Assembly (NCBI RefSeq): GCF_046036945.1
Contig: NZ_JBJQOQ010000003.1
Span: 168,878-232,877, forward strand
DNA: 64,000 bases
Origin: Brevibacillus_C sp046036945
GTDB lineage: Bacteria > Bacillota > Bacilli > Brevibacillales > Brevibacillaceae
Direction: 5' to 3'
The position numbers and the translations under genes are program-made. The notes below the pieces were generated by a model. The model was not told the DNA's origin. It saw only the letters and a list, made by a program, of their open reading frames with translations, and searched no databases. The first letter of the stretch is position 1; the number at the start of each line of letters is the position of its first letter. Of this stretch, positions 44,967 through 54,287 are shown piece by piece.

Positions 44967-46135
44967 CACCCCTCATTTGCCGCAGGCGAAGCCGGCGCCG
45001 ATACCCGCTCCGCTTGCCAGTAATAGTCGGCAAAGACCTCAGCAAATGCCTCGATGGCGTTCTTGCACTCTTGCAAATTGTTTTCCGTTCCGCCTACTTC
45101 GATCAGAATGCTGCCGGGTGAGACGTGCTGATTGTACTCGCCGTTGCCCTCATTTTCCCCTTTGTCATCCAAACCGCGCGACAATCCGGGATATTTTTTC
45201 TCCAGCAGCGCGTTTAATTCGCTGGCGAACTTGTGGTTTTCCCTGTAGTTCTCGTTACGGGTTCCGACGACGAACATCAGGCGGGCATACGTCTTGCCGT
45301 TGATGGTGACCGTCGTTTTGTCGCGCGGCGAGGCGTCGCGATGAATGTCGAAAAAGTAATGCAAATCACGGTTTTGCTTGGTGGCGGCGGTTATCACCTT
45401 CAGCGATTGGGCGTATGACAGGCCATAGCTCTTCCCTTGATCCAACAGCTCCTGATAGATATCGTGACCGCTAAACTGTGTGCCGATTCCCCGGTCATTC
45501 AGAACCTCGGCGAGATGCTTGCCTACCAGAGAAATGTTTTGGGTGGGGTGATCGACAGCAGAGGAACCGGTTTTTCGCTCTGCTACGTCAAGCCAGGACT
45601 CCCGGTTGTGCGTATTGTATACGAAGACGACATCCTTCTTTGCCCTCTTCGATCCTCCCGCATCAGGCGGCTTTCCCGTCTCAGGAGGGTTTTCGCCATC
45701 AGCAGAATCGGCAGGCGGTGCCGTTTCCCCTGCACCAAAAGGAGCTGCAGACTCCGTATACGCGATCGCCGGGTCTTCAGCTGCCTCCGGCGTTTTCAAT
45801 CCGGACTGCTCGAGCGCCAGCATTCCCGGCAGCTCCCGCCCGATGACGGCGTGCAGATCGCCTGGAGCGATCCCCGTCAACACCTGAAAGACAGAGTGGG
45901 AGATGCTGTTTCCCTCGCCGCCCGCGGGGGCTTGTACTTTTTCACTCAACAGCGGAATCTCCCTGCCCATCAACTGCAAAAAAGTTACCGTCGAAATCTC
46001 CGACACAGCAAGTTGTATGGTAGAAGAGCTGAGTACAGCGCGGTTACCATTGATCGCCAAAAACCCCGTTAGCAAGAACAGCAGGGCTGTACCGACTGAC
46101 AGAATCGCAAATTGCCGCTGCAAAAGAGCTGCCAT
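44966..46135 (-). CDS. spoIIP: Stage II sporulation protein P (SpoIIP)
   Basis: Membrane-anchored amidase/endopeptidase of the DMP engulfment complex with SpoIID and SpoIIM. Removes stem peptides from glycan strands at the septum. N-terminal transmembrane helix (FAILSVGTALLFLLTGFLA), a variable acidic linker, then the catalytic domain with THNRESWL (zinc His/Glu), FFDIHRDA and the late Glu in ILIEVGG. 389 aa from ATG 46135, after AAAGGAGGAG. Normally next to gpr; here separated by 15 kb. Confidence 0.95.
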   Translation of the reverse strand: MAALLQRQFAILSVGTALLFLLTGFLAINGNRAVLSSSTIQLAVSEISTVTFLQLMGREIPLLSEKVQAPAGGEGNSISHSVFQVLTGIAPGDLHAVIGRELPGMLALEQSGLKTPEAAEDPAIAYTESAAPFGAGETAPPADSADGENPPETGKPPDAGGSKRAKKDVVFVYNTHNRESWLDVAERKTGSSAVDHPTQNISLVGKHLAEVLNDRGIGTQFSGHDIYQELLDQGKSYGLSYAQSLKVITAATKQNRDLHYFFDIHRDASPRDKTTVTINGKTYARLMFVVGTRNENYRENHKFASELNALLEKKYPGLSRGLDDKGENEGNGEYNQHVSPGSILIEVGGTENNLQECKNAIEAFAEVFADYYWQAERVSAPASPAANEG

Positions 46136-46161
46136 CTCTTCTCCTCCTTTGGCGCTTGTCT

Positions 46162-46227
46162 CAACATAAGAGCGACGACAGCATCGCCTGGTCAATACGG
46201 CGAAGCCAAGTTATCAATCTTATGTTG
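46162..46227. repeat. Inverted repeat upstream of spoIIP
   Basis: CAACATAAG (46162-46170) and CTTATGTTG (46219-46227) form a perfect 9-bp inverted repeat around 48 bases, just before the spoIIP ribosome-binding site. Could be an operator or a leader structure. Confidence 0.45.
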
Positions 46228-46336
46228 TTAGACTATGCAGCCGATAGAGAAGCTAGAACGGGGAACCCTTTCTCTTTTTCTACTTCTATCAAAACAGCCG
46301 GGCGTTGACGTGACAGTCACCGGACAAAGAGCCGTT

Positions 46337-47053
46337 TTACGGCAGCGGAATCGCTGATTGCGCGGCTTCCGGAAGTGTCAGCGCGGGCACCCCGGCATTG
46401 CCGGTCACTCTCGCAGTATACTCAATTTCCCGGCGGTTTTTGATAATCGAGGGCTTTAGCCGTGCGTGCAATGTCAACGTGTCCAGCCGGCCCGACGCTT
46501 CGTCCAGGCTGATGAGCATCCGGGCCTCAAGCACATCTTCCACGTGCATGCCGTGAATGTCATCGCGAAACGGCCGCAGGGTTACCTCAAAACGTCCGCC
46601 GCCCCGGGCCCGTACTTCGCTGGCATGAGCCAGCATTCTCAGCCAAAACGCAAACGGATCGCGAAGCTCCTCCAATTCAGCCGCAGCCGGATGATTGTAC
46701 GCCGCTCGGTTCCACACGCCGCTGTTTCGCGAGTAAATGTATAAAGCATCTGATGAGAAGTAGACTTCAAAGCGAAAATCTTCGGATTCGGTCAACCGTA
46801 CGCGGGATGCGACTCTCGCCAGACGGGGCGAGGCCTGTGATACGGCGGACAAGCTGACCTCTTCCCGACCGTCTACCTGCAGCCGTTCCTCTAGGGAATA
46901 AACCTCTCTGTTCTGTGCACTGACGAGGAGCCTGTGCAGACGAAGCACCTCCTCCTCTTGCCGGCTCACGGTCCCCCAAAAGGCGAGGGCGAACAAGCAG
47001 GCCCAAACGCCTGCAAACAAGGCGATCTTCCAGCCTTTACGCGATGTAGCCAT
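46337..47053 (-). CDS. Membrane-anchored protein of unknown function
   Basis: 238 aa, one N-terminal helix (WKIALFAGVWACLFALAFWG), then an extracytoplasmic, beta-strand-rich domain. I recognise no family. It overlaps the end of the cytochrome/molybdopterin gene by 17 bases, so it is cotranslated and probably a partner or assembly factor. Composition matches its neighbours. ATG start. Confidence 0.75.
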   Translation of the reverse strand: MATSRKGWKIALFAGVWACLFALAFWGTVSRQEEEVLRLHRLLVSAQNREVYSLEERLQVDGREEVSLSAVSQASPRLARVASRVRLTESEDFRFEVYFSSDALYIYSRNSGVWNRAAYNHPAAAELEELRDPFAFWLRMLAHASEVRARGGGRFEVTLRPFRDDIHGMHVEDVLEARMLISLDEASGRLDTLTLHARLKPSIIKNRREIEYTARVTGNAGVPALTLPEAAQSAIPLP

Positions 47054-48146
47054 TCAGGTCATACCCCTCTTTTTCTTCCCAGTAGCCGAGCCCCCGCTGC
47101 TGTGTGAATTCGATGCGGCTGAGCCATTTGATCGACTTGTAGCCGTACATGTCGGGATGCACCAGGCGCAGCGGCGCTCCTTGCTGGGGCAGAAGCGGCT
47201 TGTCATCCAGTTCGTAGGCGAGCAGGACATTTTGCTGCAGCAATTGAGAGAGTTCGTACGTCTCCGTATACAACCTGTCTGCGCTGTGCATTTTGACATA
47301 CGTCCCGGCTGCTTCCGGATTGACCAGCTCCAGGAGGCTGGAAAACGGCACGCCTTTCCACTTCACCTGGGTCACGCTCCAGCCTGTCACACAGTGAAAA
47401 TCGCTGACGACAAGTTGGGACGGCAGACTGGTCAATTCCGCAAAGGTAAAATCTCTCTTCCGCTCTACCAGTCCGTCTACCGTCAATCGCCACTCGTTTG
47501 AGTCAAAAGGCGGAATCTCGCTCGTCACCGAATAGATCCGGAAATACCCCCTGCGCTTGCCGGTGTCCAGCGACGCCAGAGTAGAATCCGTCAACGGCCG
47601 GAACCAGCGCAACAGCCCGCCTGCCAACAGCGCGATAAACCCTCCGGCAAATAAAATCAGCACCTCCCGCCTCGTAAACAACGGCCCGCCCCGGTCGCGG
47701 GAGTGCCTGACCGCCCCTCTTTGTCTGATTTTTCCGACGTACCAAAGGGCGATATGGCCCATGGCCCATGGTATGATGAACAGGCTTAAGCCGTCGTGGA
47801 CGAGTGAGGCCAGCTGGCGCAGCCTCAAGTACTCTGTATGGTTCACCCACAGGTAAATCCCGCTAGCCACCCAGCCTGCCCCGAGCAGGTACTGGAGACA
47901 GACGTGAAAGGCTTTCGTCCAGCGCCGGTCGCGGCGAAGGTGTTGGACTAAAGGAACAACAGCGATGGCCAGCAGCAGCAGGTAACAAAGCCCGATGGCA
48001 ATATGGGCGCTCCGCACCTGTCTGATCGATTCGCCAAACAAAGAGCGCAGCGCCGGGACGTACAAACACGCCCCGGTTGCAAGCAGCACCGAGAGCACTG
48101 CTGCATGAATGCCGTGCAGGGCCGCCAAAAAACGCCTATTTTTCAT
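47037..48146 (-). CDS. Membrane b-type cytochrome fused to sulfite-oxidase-like molybdopterin domain
   Basis: About 370 aa. Residues 1-180 hold four or five helices with His in suitable places (LHGIHAAV, SAHIAIGL, FHVCLQ, LVHDGLSL, MGHIALW) for a cytochrome b561-like heme unit. Residues about 195-370 are an oxidoreductase molybdopterin domain (PF00174) with the Mo-ligand Cys in SDFHCVTGWSV. YedY/YedZ are normally two proteins; here the membrane heme part and the catalytic part are joined, with no separate Tat signal. The start is uncertain: ATG 48146 or 48158, both inside the end of the preceding gene. Confidence 0.8.
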   Translation of the reverse strand: MKNRRFLAALHGIHAAVLSVLLATGACLYVPALRSLFGESIRQVRSAHIAIGLCYLLLLAIAVVPLVQHLRRDRRWTKAFHVCLQYLLGAGWVASGIYLWVNHTEYLRLRQLASLVHDGLSLFIIPWAMGHIALWYVGKIRQRGAVRHSRDRGGPLFTRREVLILFAGGFIALLAGGLLRWFRPLTDSTLASLDTGKRRGYFRIYSVTSEIPPFDSNEWRLTVDGLVERKRDFTFAELTSLPSQLVVSDFHCVTGWSVTQVKWKGVPFSSLLELVNPEAAGTYVKMHSADRLYTETYELSQLLQQNVLLAYELDDKPLLPQQGAPLRLVHPDMYGYKSIKWLSRIEFTQQRGLGYWEEKEGYDLNGYIA

Positions 48147-49119
48147 AGACCGCAGCATTGACCGTATGCAGCAACTTCTCGCCGGCGAGACCGCGGAGAA
48201 TGTTCTCAGCTGTCATCTGGGCCATCCTGGTCCGCGTTGCGATGCTGGCACTGCCGATGTGAGGGGCAGCAACGACATTATCCAGGGTGAGCAGCGGGTG
48301 ATCGGCGCCGATCGGCTCTGTCTCAAACACGTCCAATCCTGCCGCCCAGATCTGTTTGCGCTTCAGTGCCTGATAGAGAGCCGCCTCGTCCACATTGGTG
48401 CCGCGCGATGCATTAATGAAGATGGCGTCCGGCTTCATCAGCGACAGTTCCCGTTCGCCGATCAGCTTGTTCGTCTCTGTCGACGCCGGTGCCATCAGCA
48501 CCACGTAATCGGATTCGGCGAGCAGCTCATCCAATGGAAGATACTGCGCGCCCAAGGCCTCCTCTGCCTCAGGCTTGCGGCTTCGGTTGTGGTAGAGGAT
48601 GTTCATGTCAAACCCTTTTGCCCGTCTGGCCACCGCTTCTCCGATGCGCCCCATGCCGATGATGCCGATCGTCGCGCCATATATGTCCTGTCCGGTCAGA
48701 AGCATCGGCGCCCAGCTTTTCCATCTGCCTTCTCTCACATACCGATCCGCCTCGGGAATGCGGCGTGCGGTCGCCATCAAGAGAGAAAACGTCAGATCGG
48801 CGGTTGTCTCAGAGAGCACGCCCGGGGTATGTCCGACGGGAATTCCCCGCCTTGTCGCCTCTGCTATGTCGATGTTGTCGAAACCGACAGCCATCGTCGC
48901 GACAACGCGCAAACGGGGAGCGGCGTCAAATACCTCCCGATCAATCTCATCGGCCACATTGGTAAAAATCGCTTCCGCGTCCCTCACTTCTCTGAGCAGC
49001 ACATCTCTGGGGATGATCTCTTCATCCGACTCCCAAACGAACACCTCTGTCTGCTCCTGCAACAGATCCAATGCCCGCCGGGGAATGTTGCGCGTCACGA
49101 CAACCTTAGCCCTACTCAA
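48136..49119 (-). CDS. D-isomer-specific 2-hydroxyacid dehydrogenase (glyoxylate/hydroxypyruvate reductase type)
   Basis: 327 aa. NAD(P)-binding fold with GIIGMGRIGEAVARRAKGF near 155, the catalytic Arg in NASRGTNVDEAAL near 240, Glu in GLDVFETEP and His in APHIGSAS. Reduces glyoxylate, hydroxypyruvate or related 2-keto acids. Separated from the PdxA2-type gene upstream by a strong hairpin, so it may be only partly cotranscribed with the sugar-acid operon, though the substrate class fits. TTG start after GGAGGTG. Confidence 0.9.
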   Translation of the reverse strand: MSRAKVVVTRNIPRRALDLLQEQTEVFVWESDEEIIPRDVLLREVRDAEAIFTNVADEIDREVFDAAPRLRVVATMAVGFDNIDIAEATRRGIPVGHTPGVLSETTADLTFSLLMATARRIPEADRYVREGRWKSWAPMLLTGQDIYGATIGIIGMGRIGEAVARRAKGFDMNILYHNRSRKPEAEEALGAQYLPLDELLAESDYVVLMAPASTETNKLIGERELSLMKPDAIFINASRGTNVDEAALYQALKRKQIWAAGLDVFETEPIGADHPLLTLDNVVAAPHIGSASIATRTRMAQMTAENILRGLAGEKLLHTVNAAVYEK

Positions 49120-49186
49120 TGAACATGCACCTCCATCTGTGTCTTCCAGCTCGTTTTATGCCGATCTTCAAAAAATCCCAACCGCG

Positions 49187-49227
49187 TATGGAAAGAGACA
49201 GCTTGCGATCAGCCGTCTCTTTCCATA
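49187..49227 (-). terminator. Hairpin closing the sugar-acid operon
   Basis: Perfect 13-bp stem TATGGAAAGAGAC (49187-49199) / GTCTCTTTCCATA (49215-49227) after the pdxA2-like stop; a TTTTTT run follows about 12 bases later on the minus strand. Confidence 0.65.
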
Positions 49228-49233
49228 GTACCG

Positions 49234-50238
49234 TTATGCACGTTTGGGCGCCAGTTCAATGGCCTGACGAATCGCTTCTTTCAAGCTGAGCTCGTCGGCG
49301 ATCCCGGTTCCGGCGATGTCAAAAGCCGTGCCGTGGTCCACACTGGTGCGGATGATCGGCAGACCGACCGTGATGTTGACGCCCGCTTCCAATCCCAGCA
49401 CCTTGACAGGTCCGTGGCCCTGATCGTGGTACATAGCGACAACGATGTCAAAGTCGCCGCGAACCGTGCGGAAGAACAACGTGTCAGCCGGAAGCGGCCC
49501 TACAACCTTGATGCCTTCCTGCTGAGCCTTTTCCACGGCGGGGACAATCTTCTCTTCCTCTTCGCCGTAGCCGAACAAGCCGTTTTCGCCGGCGTGCGGA
49601 TTAATGCCGCAGACGCAGATGCGGGGTTCGCTGTATCCCGCCTTTTGCAGGGTCTCATGGGCCAGCTTGATCACTTTGTAGACGCGGTCCGGATTGATCT
49701 TTTTTACGGCATCGATCAAGCCGATGTGGGTTGTCACGTGAATCACTTTCAGCTTGGGTGCGGACAACATCATCGAATAATCCTCCGTGCCCGTCAGCTC
49801 TGCGAGAATCTCCGTGTGCCCGGGGAAAATATGCCCGCCCTTGTGCAGTGCTTCCTTGTTCAGCGGCGCGGTGCAGATGGCGTCAATCTGCTTGTCGTTT
49901 GCCAGTTGAATCGCTTTCTCCAGATAGCGGAAGGCCGCATGGCCCGCTTCCGCCGACACCTTTCCAAACGGCAGATCGGCGGGCAGCAGGTCCAGATCCA
50001 AGCAGTCGATGCTGCCTGGCTGAAACACTGCTTCCTCGGCGGATTGAATTGAACGGACTGCAAGATCGGCACCCACGATGTCCAAGGCACGCACCAGCAT
50101 TTTGGCGTCGCCGATGACGAACGGGCGGCAGTTCTCGTAGACGGTGCTGTCTGCCAGTGCCTTCACGATGATTTCCGGACCTACTCCGGCGGCATCTCCC
50201 ATCGTGATCGCGATGATCGGTCTGTTATTGGTTGTCAT
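49234..50238 (-). CDS. PdxA2-type 4-phospho-sugar-acid dehydrogenase
   Basis: 334 aa, PdxA family: AITMGDAAGVGPEI at the N-terminus, metal-binding His in THIGLIDAV, MYHDQGHGPVKV and VDHGTAFDIAGTG. In vitamin B6 synthesis PdxA oxidises 4-phosphohydroxy-threonine. PdxA2 paralogues next to DUF1537 kinases instead oxidise and decarboxylate 4-phospho-D-threonate (or erythronate) to DHAP and CO2. The context here (DUF1537 kinase, TRAP transporter, no pdx genes) favours PdxA2. Last gene before a terminator. Confidence 0.88.
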   Translation of the reverse strand: MTTNNRPIIAITMGDAAGVGPEIIVKALADSTVYENCRPFVIGDAKMLVRALDIVGADLAVRSIQSAEEAVFQPGSIDCLDLDLLPADLPFGKVSAEAGHAAFRYLEKAIQLANDKQIDAICTAPLNKEALHKGGHIFPGHTEILAELTGTEDYSMMLSAPKLKVIHVTTHIGLIDAVKKINPDRVYKVIKLAHETLQKAGYSEPRICVCGINPHAGENGLFGYGEEEEKIVPAVEKAQQEGIKVVGPLPADTLFFRTVRGDFDIVVAMYHDQGHGPVKVLGLEAGVNITVGLPIIRTSVDHGTAFDIAGTGIADELSLKEAIRQAIELAPKRA

Positions 50239-50274
50239 GTCGACACTCCTGCCTTTCTATGCACAGCCTGGTGA

Positions 50275-51477
50275 TTACAGCGCTTTGCGCAGAAGCTCTT
50301 CCAGGCTCTTTTGATTTGGCACGCGCGGATTGTTGCGAATCAACCGGTTGATTTCCAGGGTTTTTCTGGCGATCTCCGGCAGATCCTCTGCTTTAATGCC
50401 GATTTGCGACAATTTCGTTGGCAGGCCGATCGCTTCCACCAGCTTGAACACCTCTTGCGATGCTGCTTCAGCCAGCTCTTTTTCCGTTTTGCCGGCAGGG
50501 TTGACGCCAAAAGCCAAGGCGATCTTCGCCATCTTTTCCTGCTCTACAGAGGTATTGTATTCCATCACGTACGGCAGCAGCAGCCCGGTTACTTCCCCGT
50601 GCGGAGATTTGACCAGCCCGCCGATCGGGTAAGCCAGGGCGTGTGCGGCGGCCGTACCGGCATTGGAGAAGGCCATTCCCGCAAGCAGACTGCCGAGCAG
50701 CATATTGCTCCGCGCTTCCAGATTGCTGCCCTGCTGTACGGCCAGGACCAGGTTCTCGGCAACCAGTTCAATCGCCTTAAAGGCGAGTGCGTCTGCGAGC
50801 GGGAGCGAGCCTTTGAACAGCAGTTCCCCCTCCGCCTGTATATAGCGGAAGTTCTTGGCCGTGTACGCCTCAACAGCGTGAGACAGCGCGTCGATCCCGG
50901 AGCAGGCGGTGACGTACGGCGGCAGGCCGACCGTCAGTTCCGGGTCGAGCAGGGCGACGGCCGGACGCAGATAGTTGTCGGAGATGCCGATTTTCAGGTT
51001 GTTTTCCACATCGGCCAACACGGCGACAGAGGTAACCTCCGATCCCGTTCCCGCTGTGGTGGGGATCGCGATCAGCGGCGCGATCGGGCCGGGCACGCGA
51101 TGCTCGCCGAAGTAATCGCGCGGATGGCCGCCATGGGCCATCAAGAGGGCCACTACCTTAGCCAAATCGATGCTGCTGCCTCCGCCAAGGCCGATAATCG
51201 CATCGGTGTCCATATGCGACTTGGCAAATTCGTGGCACTCAATCGCCGTCTCAATCGGCGGTTCCGGGACGGCCTGATCGTACACGGCCACATTGTACCC
51301 GGCATTCTGCAGCAGGCCGATGATTTTGTCGGCTATGCCGGCCCCCTTGATGCCCGGGTCCGTGACCAGGAAGATGTTTTTGGCCTTGAGGCGCTGCAAA
51401 ATCTTGTCCAGTTCCTGGATCGATCCGTTACCGAAGACGATTCTCTCTGTTGAAAAAAACTCCCATGTGTGTCTCAT
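50275..51477 (-). CDS. Iron-containing alcohol dehydrogenase
   Basis: 400 aa, group III ADH. Cofactor loop GLGGGSSIDLAK near 97, metal ligands Asp/His in LLDPELTVG and GIDALSHAVEAY, and His in HALAYPIGG and SPHGEV. NAD(P)-linked interconversion of an alcohol and an aldehyde or keto group. In this operon it could reduce or oxidise a 4-carbon polyol, or act on a semialdehyde. Only 26 bases from the aldehyde-dehydrogenase gene. Confidence 0.9.
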   Translation of the reverse strand: MRHTWEFFSTERIVFGNGSIQELDKILQRLKAKNIFLVTDPGIKGAGIADKIIGLLQNAGYNVAVYDQAVPEPPIETAIECHEFAKSHMDTDAIIGLGGGSSIDLAKVVALLMAHGGHPRDYFGEHRVPGPIAPLIAIPTTAGTGSEVTSVAVLADVENNLKIGISDNYLRPAVALLDPELTVGLPPYVTACSGIDALSHAVEAYTAKNFRYIQAEGELLFKGSLPLADALAFKAIELVAENLVLAVQQGSNLEARSNMLLGSLLAGMAFSNAGTAAAHALAYPIGGLVKSPHGEVTGLLLPYVMEYNTSVEQEKMAKIALAFGVNPAGKTEKELAEAASQEVFKLVEAIGLPTKLSQIGIKAEDLPEIARKTLEINRLIRNNPRVPNQKSLEELLRKAL

Positions 51478-51503
51478 CTATCCTTCTCTCCTCTCCACCG
51501 CTC

Positions 51504-52946
51504 TTATAGGCTCATGACCACGATACGCTCTTCCGTCATCTCTTCCACAGCCCAACGCGGCCCTTCCTTGCCGATCCCGCTGTCCTTGACGCCGCCATAC
51601 GGCATGACGTCAGCGCGGAAGGTGGAAACATCATTGATGATGACGCCGCCGAATTCCAGTTCATGGACGGCACGCAGGGCCAATTGCAGATTGGCGGTGA
51701 ACAGACCCGCCTGCAAGCCGAGCCGGCTGTCGTTCGCCATGCGGAAAGCATCGTCGATGTCGTCAAACGGGATGATGCTGATGACCGGCGCGAACACCTC
51801 CTGGCAAACCACTTTCATCTCAGCCGTTACACCCACCAGGACAGTCGGATACAGTACAGCTCCTTCGCGCTTGCCGCCGCATACTACTTTCGCGCCGTGA
51901 TGGACCGCTTCCTTGATCCACTCTTCGGCACGCTTCGCTTCCTTCTCGGAAATCATCGGACCCACATCCGTAGCGGAATCGGCTGGATCGCCTACCTTGA
52001 TCGACTGGGCCACCTTCGCCGCCTTCTCGACAAACACATCGAACACGTCGCGATGGACGTACACCCGCTGTACCGAGATGCAGGCTTGCCCCGCATTGGA
52101 GAAGCCGCGCGTCACGCAAAGCTCTGCCGCTTTATCCAGATCGGGCGCATCGTGATGAACGATGTTCGGCGAGTTGTTGCCCAGCTCCAGTGTCACTCTG
52201 CGAATCCCGGTCGCGCTCTTGATATGGCGGCCTACGCCCGGGCTTCCGGTAAAGGTAAACATCGCGATCCGATCGTCTTCAAGCAGGTACTGCCCGGTCT
52301 CTTGGCCAAAACCGTTGACCACATGAAGGAACCCGGCGGGAAGCCCCGCTTCTTCCATGATCTCCGCCAGCTTACACGCGATGATCGGCGTCATCTCTGC
52401 CGGCTTCAGCACGACCGTGTTGCCCGCTGCAATCGCCGGTCCTACCTTGTGAACGGTCAAATTGAACGGAAAGTTGAAAGGCGTGATCGCGCCTATCACC
52501 CCTACCGGCACGCGAACCGTAAATGCCAGCTTGTTGTCGCAGCCAGGCTGTCCGAGCGGGACGCCCTCACCGGCAATACGCTTCGCTTCTTCCGCAGAAG
52601 CGATCAGGGTTTGAATGCCGCGGTCGATCTCGGCGCGTGCGTCCTTGATGACTTTGCCCACCTCGCCGACCATAATCATCGCCAGCTCTTCCTTGCGCTC
52701 GCTGACGATCTGGGCCGTTCGCATCAGAATCTCGTAGCGCTGAACGGGGCTCAGTTTTTTCGACTTGAAGGTGTGGAGAGCACTGGTTACCGCCCGGTTG
52801 ACGTCCTCTTTTGACGCCTTGCTGATGCGGGCGATTTCCTCTCCTGTATATTTATTCAGAACGGGGAAGGTATCCTCCGTAACTTGCCAGTTTCCGTCGA
52901 TGTAATTTCCGTAAACAGCCGTCTTTTGACCTGTCCCGTTTTGCAT
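51504..52946 (-). CDS. NAD(P)-dependent aldehyde dehydrogenase
   Basis: 480 aa, ALDH superfamily. ITPFNFPFNL near 153, KPAEMTP (NAD site), FTGSPGVGRHI, catalytic Glu in VTLELGNNSPNIV and catalytic Cys near 287 in NAGQACISVQRV. Nearest in style to lactaldehyde/glycolaldehyde or semialdehyde dehydrogenases. In the operon it may turn an aldose (threose, erythrose) or semialdehyde into the acid. ATG start after GGAGAG. Confidence 0.92.
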   Translation of the reverse strand: MQNGTGQKTAVYGNYIDGNWQVTEDTFPVLNKYTGEEIARISKASKEDVNRAVTSALHTFKSKKLSPVQRYEILMRTAQIVSERKEELAMIMVGEVGKVIKDARAEIDRGIQTLIASAEEAKRIAGEGVPLGQPGCDNKLAFTVRVPVGVIGAITPFNFPFNLTVHKVGPAIAAGNTVVLKPAEMTPIIACKLAEIMEEAGLPAGFLHVVNGFGQETGQYLLEDDRIAMFTFTGSPGVGRHIKSATGIRRVTLELGNNSPNIVHHDAPDLDKAAELCVTRGFSNAGQACISVQRVYVHRDVFDVFVEKAAKVAQSIKVGDPADSATDVGPMISEKEAKRAEEWIKEAVHHGAKVVCGGKREGAVLYPTVLVGVTAEMKVVCQEVFAPVISIIPFDDIDDAFRMANDSRLGLQAGLFTANLQLALRAVHELEFGGVIINDVSTFRADVMPYGGVKDSGIGKEGPRWAVEEMTEERIVVMSL

Positions 52947-52985
52947 GGTTTCTCTCCTCCCGCTTCTTCTTATCGACTCACTTCT

Positions 52986-54257
52986 TTACGTGTGGAGCAT
53001 TTTTGGCAGATATCCGTGATCATCGAATTCAAAATCGCCTAATTCTCCTGCCACTTCTACGCCGGGAAGGACGGCTACCTCCGGCAGCAGGGCTTCCGAT
53101 ACGTACACGTACTCCAGATGGAGCGTGTTGGGAATGCGCATGATCCTCGCTTTGGCCGGCTCCACGCCCCAATTGGCGCGCAGTGCGGCGGCAAGCGCGT
53201 CGCGATCGCTCGGCATCACGATCGGGACGCTCGCCCGCGCCAGGAAGGTGCTGGTGATGACATTTTCATTCATCGCCTTGAAGTCGATCTTGTCAAAGAA
53301 TCGCTGTGTAGTCAGATCAGCCAGGCCGATGCCCAGCGCGTTGCCGTGGGAAGCTTCGGACAGGTCGCTCGCGATAATATACTTGATGCGCGGCGAGTCC
53401 GGCTCCGGCGTTCCCTGGATCCGCAGACGACCGATAATGTTCGTATCCATCCCCGTACCGCTGTAGTTTTTGCCTACTTCATCCACCAGCAGGATGTCGA
53501 TGTCCTCCGCCGGAAGCTTTGGCATCAGGGCGGCCGATTCCCGAAGCAGCTCCCGTTCCCGTTCCTCGATCCGGGAAGTGTGTATCGCTTCAATGATCGC
53601 CGTCTGTTCGAACGCATTCTCTACAATGCCGACGCCGCACAGGATCTTGGTGTTGGCCAGCATGACTCTGGCCACCTTCGGCATGATGTCGCGAATGCCC
53701 GCGACCCCGTAGCTGTGGATCAGCAGCGCCTGCTTGTGCTTGCCCAGACCGATCGCCGCCATCTTCATCAGACCGCTCTCGATTCCGATCGGTGATTTGA
53801 AGTCGGTATGGACTTTGATCCTGCCCATCAGGATAATCCCGTCGGCGGCCAGTGCATTTTTGTCCACATAGACGGGCATTCCTTCCTCGGTCGTCCCTAC
53901 CTGCTCCACCTCCATCGACGATTTGATCGGGGCGCCGCAGAAGTCCTCCGTCACCCCGAGGCTTTCCAGGACTTCCACCTGTCCCTCTGCCGTCGCTCCG
54001 CCGTGGCTGCCCATCGTCGGCACAATGTACGGCTGGGCGCCCATGCGCTTTAACTCGCGAACGACGGCGCGGATGATGATGTGGATGTTAGCGATGCCGC
54101 GGCTGCCGGCGGTAATGGCAACCGTCATCCCCGGCTTGATGCGTTCGGGCAGCTGCACGTTTTCCAGCTGGCTGCGGACGGTTGCATCGATATCAGCCAC
54201 GGCAGGTCCAGTAAACCGCTGTCTGATTTTAACCATTTTTGGGAACTTCATAGACAA
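52986..54257 (-). CDS. LarA-like nickel-pincer 2-hydroxyacid racemase/epimerase
   Basis: 423 aa, lactate-racemase (DUF2088) family. His85 in PTMGSHGGATAEG, His150 in GRIKVHTDF, Lys165 in SGLMKM and His174 in LGKHKQA mirror the spacing of the catalytic histidines, the pincer-anchoring Lys and the nickel-binding His of LarA (H108, H174, K184, H200). The alignment is mine and unverified. LarA homologues racemise or epimerise many 2-hydroxy acids, including sugar acids at C2. The enzyme needs the LarBCE-made cofactor; none of those genes is in the window. Between the TRAP permease and the aldehyde dehydrogenase. Confidence 0.75.
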   Translation of the reverse strand: MSMKFPKMVKIRQRFTGPAVADIDATVRSQLENVQLPERIKPGMTVAITAGSRGIANIHIIIRAVVRELKRMGAQPYIVPTMGSHGGATAEGQVEVLESLGVTEDFCGAPIKSSMEVEQVGTTEEGMPVYVDKNALAADGIILMGRIKVHTDFKSPIGIESGLMKMAAIGLGKHKQALLIHSYGVAGIRDIMPKVARVMLANTKILCGVGIVENAFEQTAIIEAIHTSRIEERERELLRESAALMPKLPAEDIDILLVDEVGKNYSGTGMDTNIIGRLRIQGTPEPDSPRIKYIIASDLSEASHGNALGIGLADLTTQRFFDKIDFKAMNENVITSTFLARASVPIVMPSDRDALAAALRANWGVEPAKARIMRIPNTLHLEYVYVSEALLPEVAVLPGVEVAGELGDFEFDDHGYLPKMLHT

Positions 54258-54287
54258 AAATTCGCCTCCCGAAGTGGATTCGCGCCG

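Noticed and set aside
49234..50238. Vitamin B6 pathway PdxA
   Set aside because: No pdx genes nearby; the DUF1537 kinase and TRAP context fits the PdxA2 sugar-acid role better.
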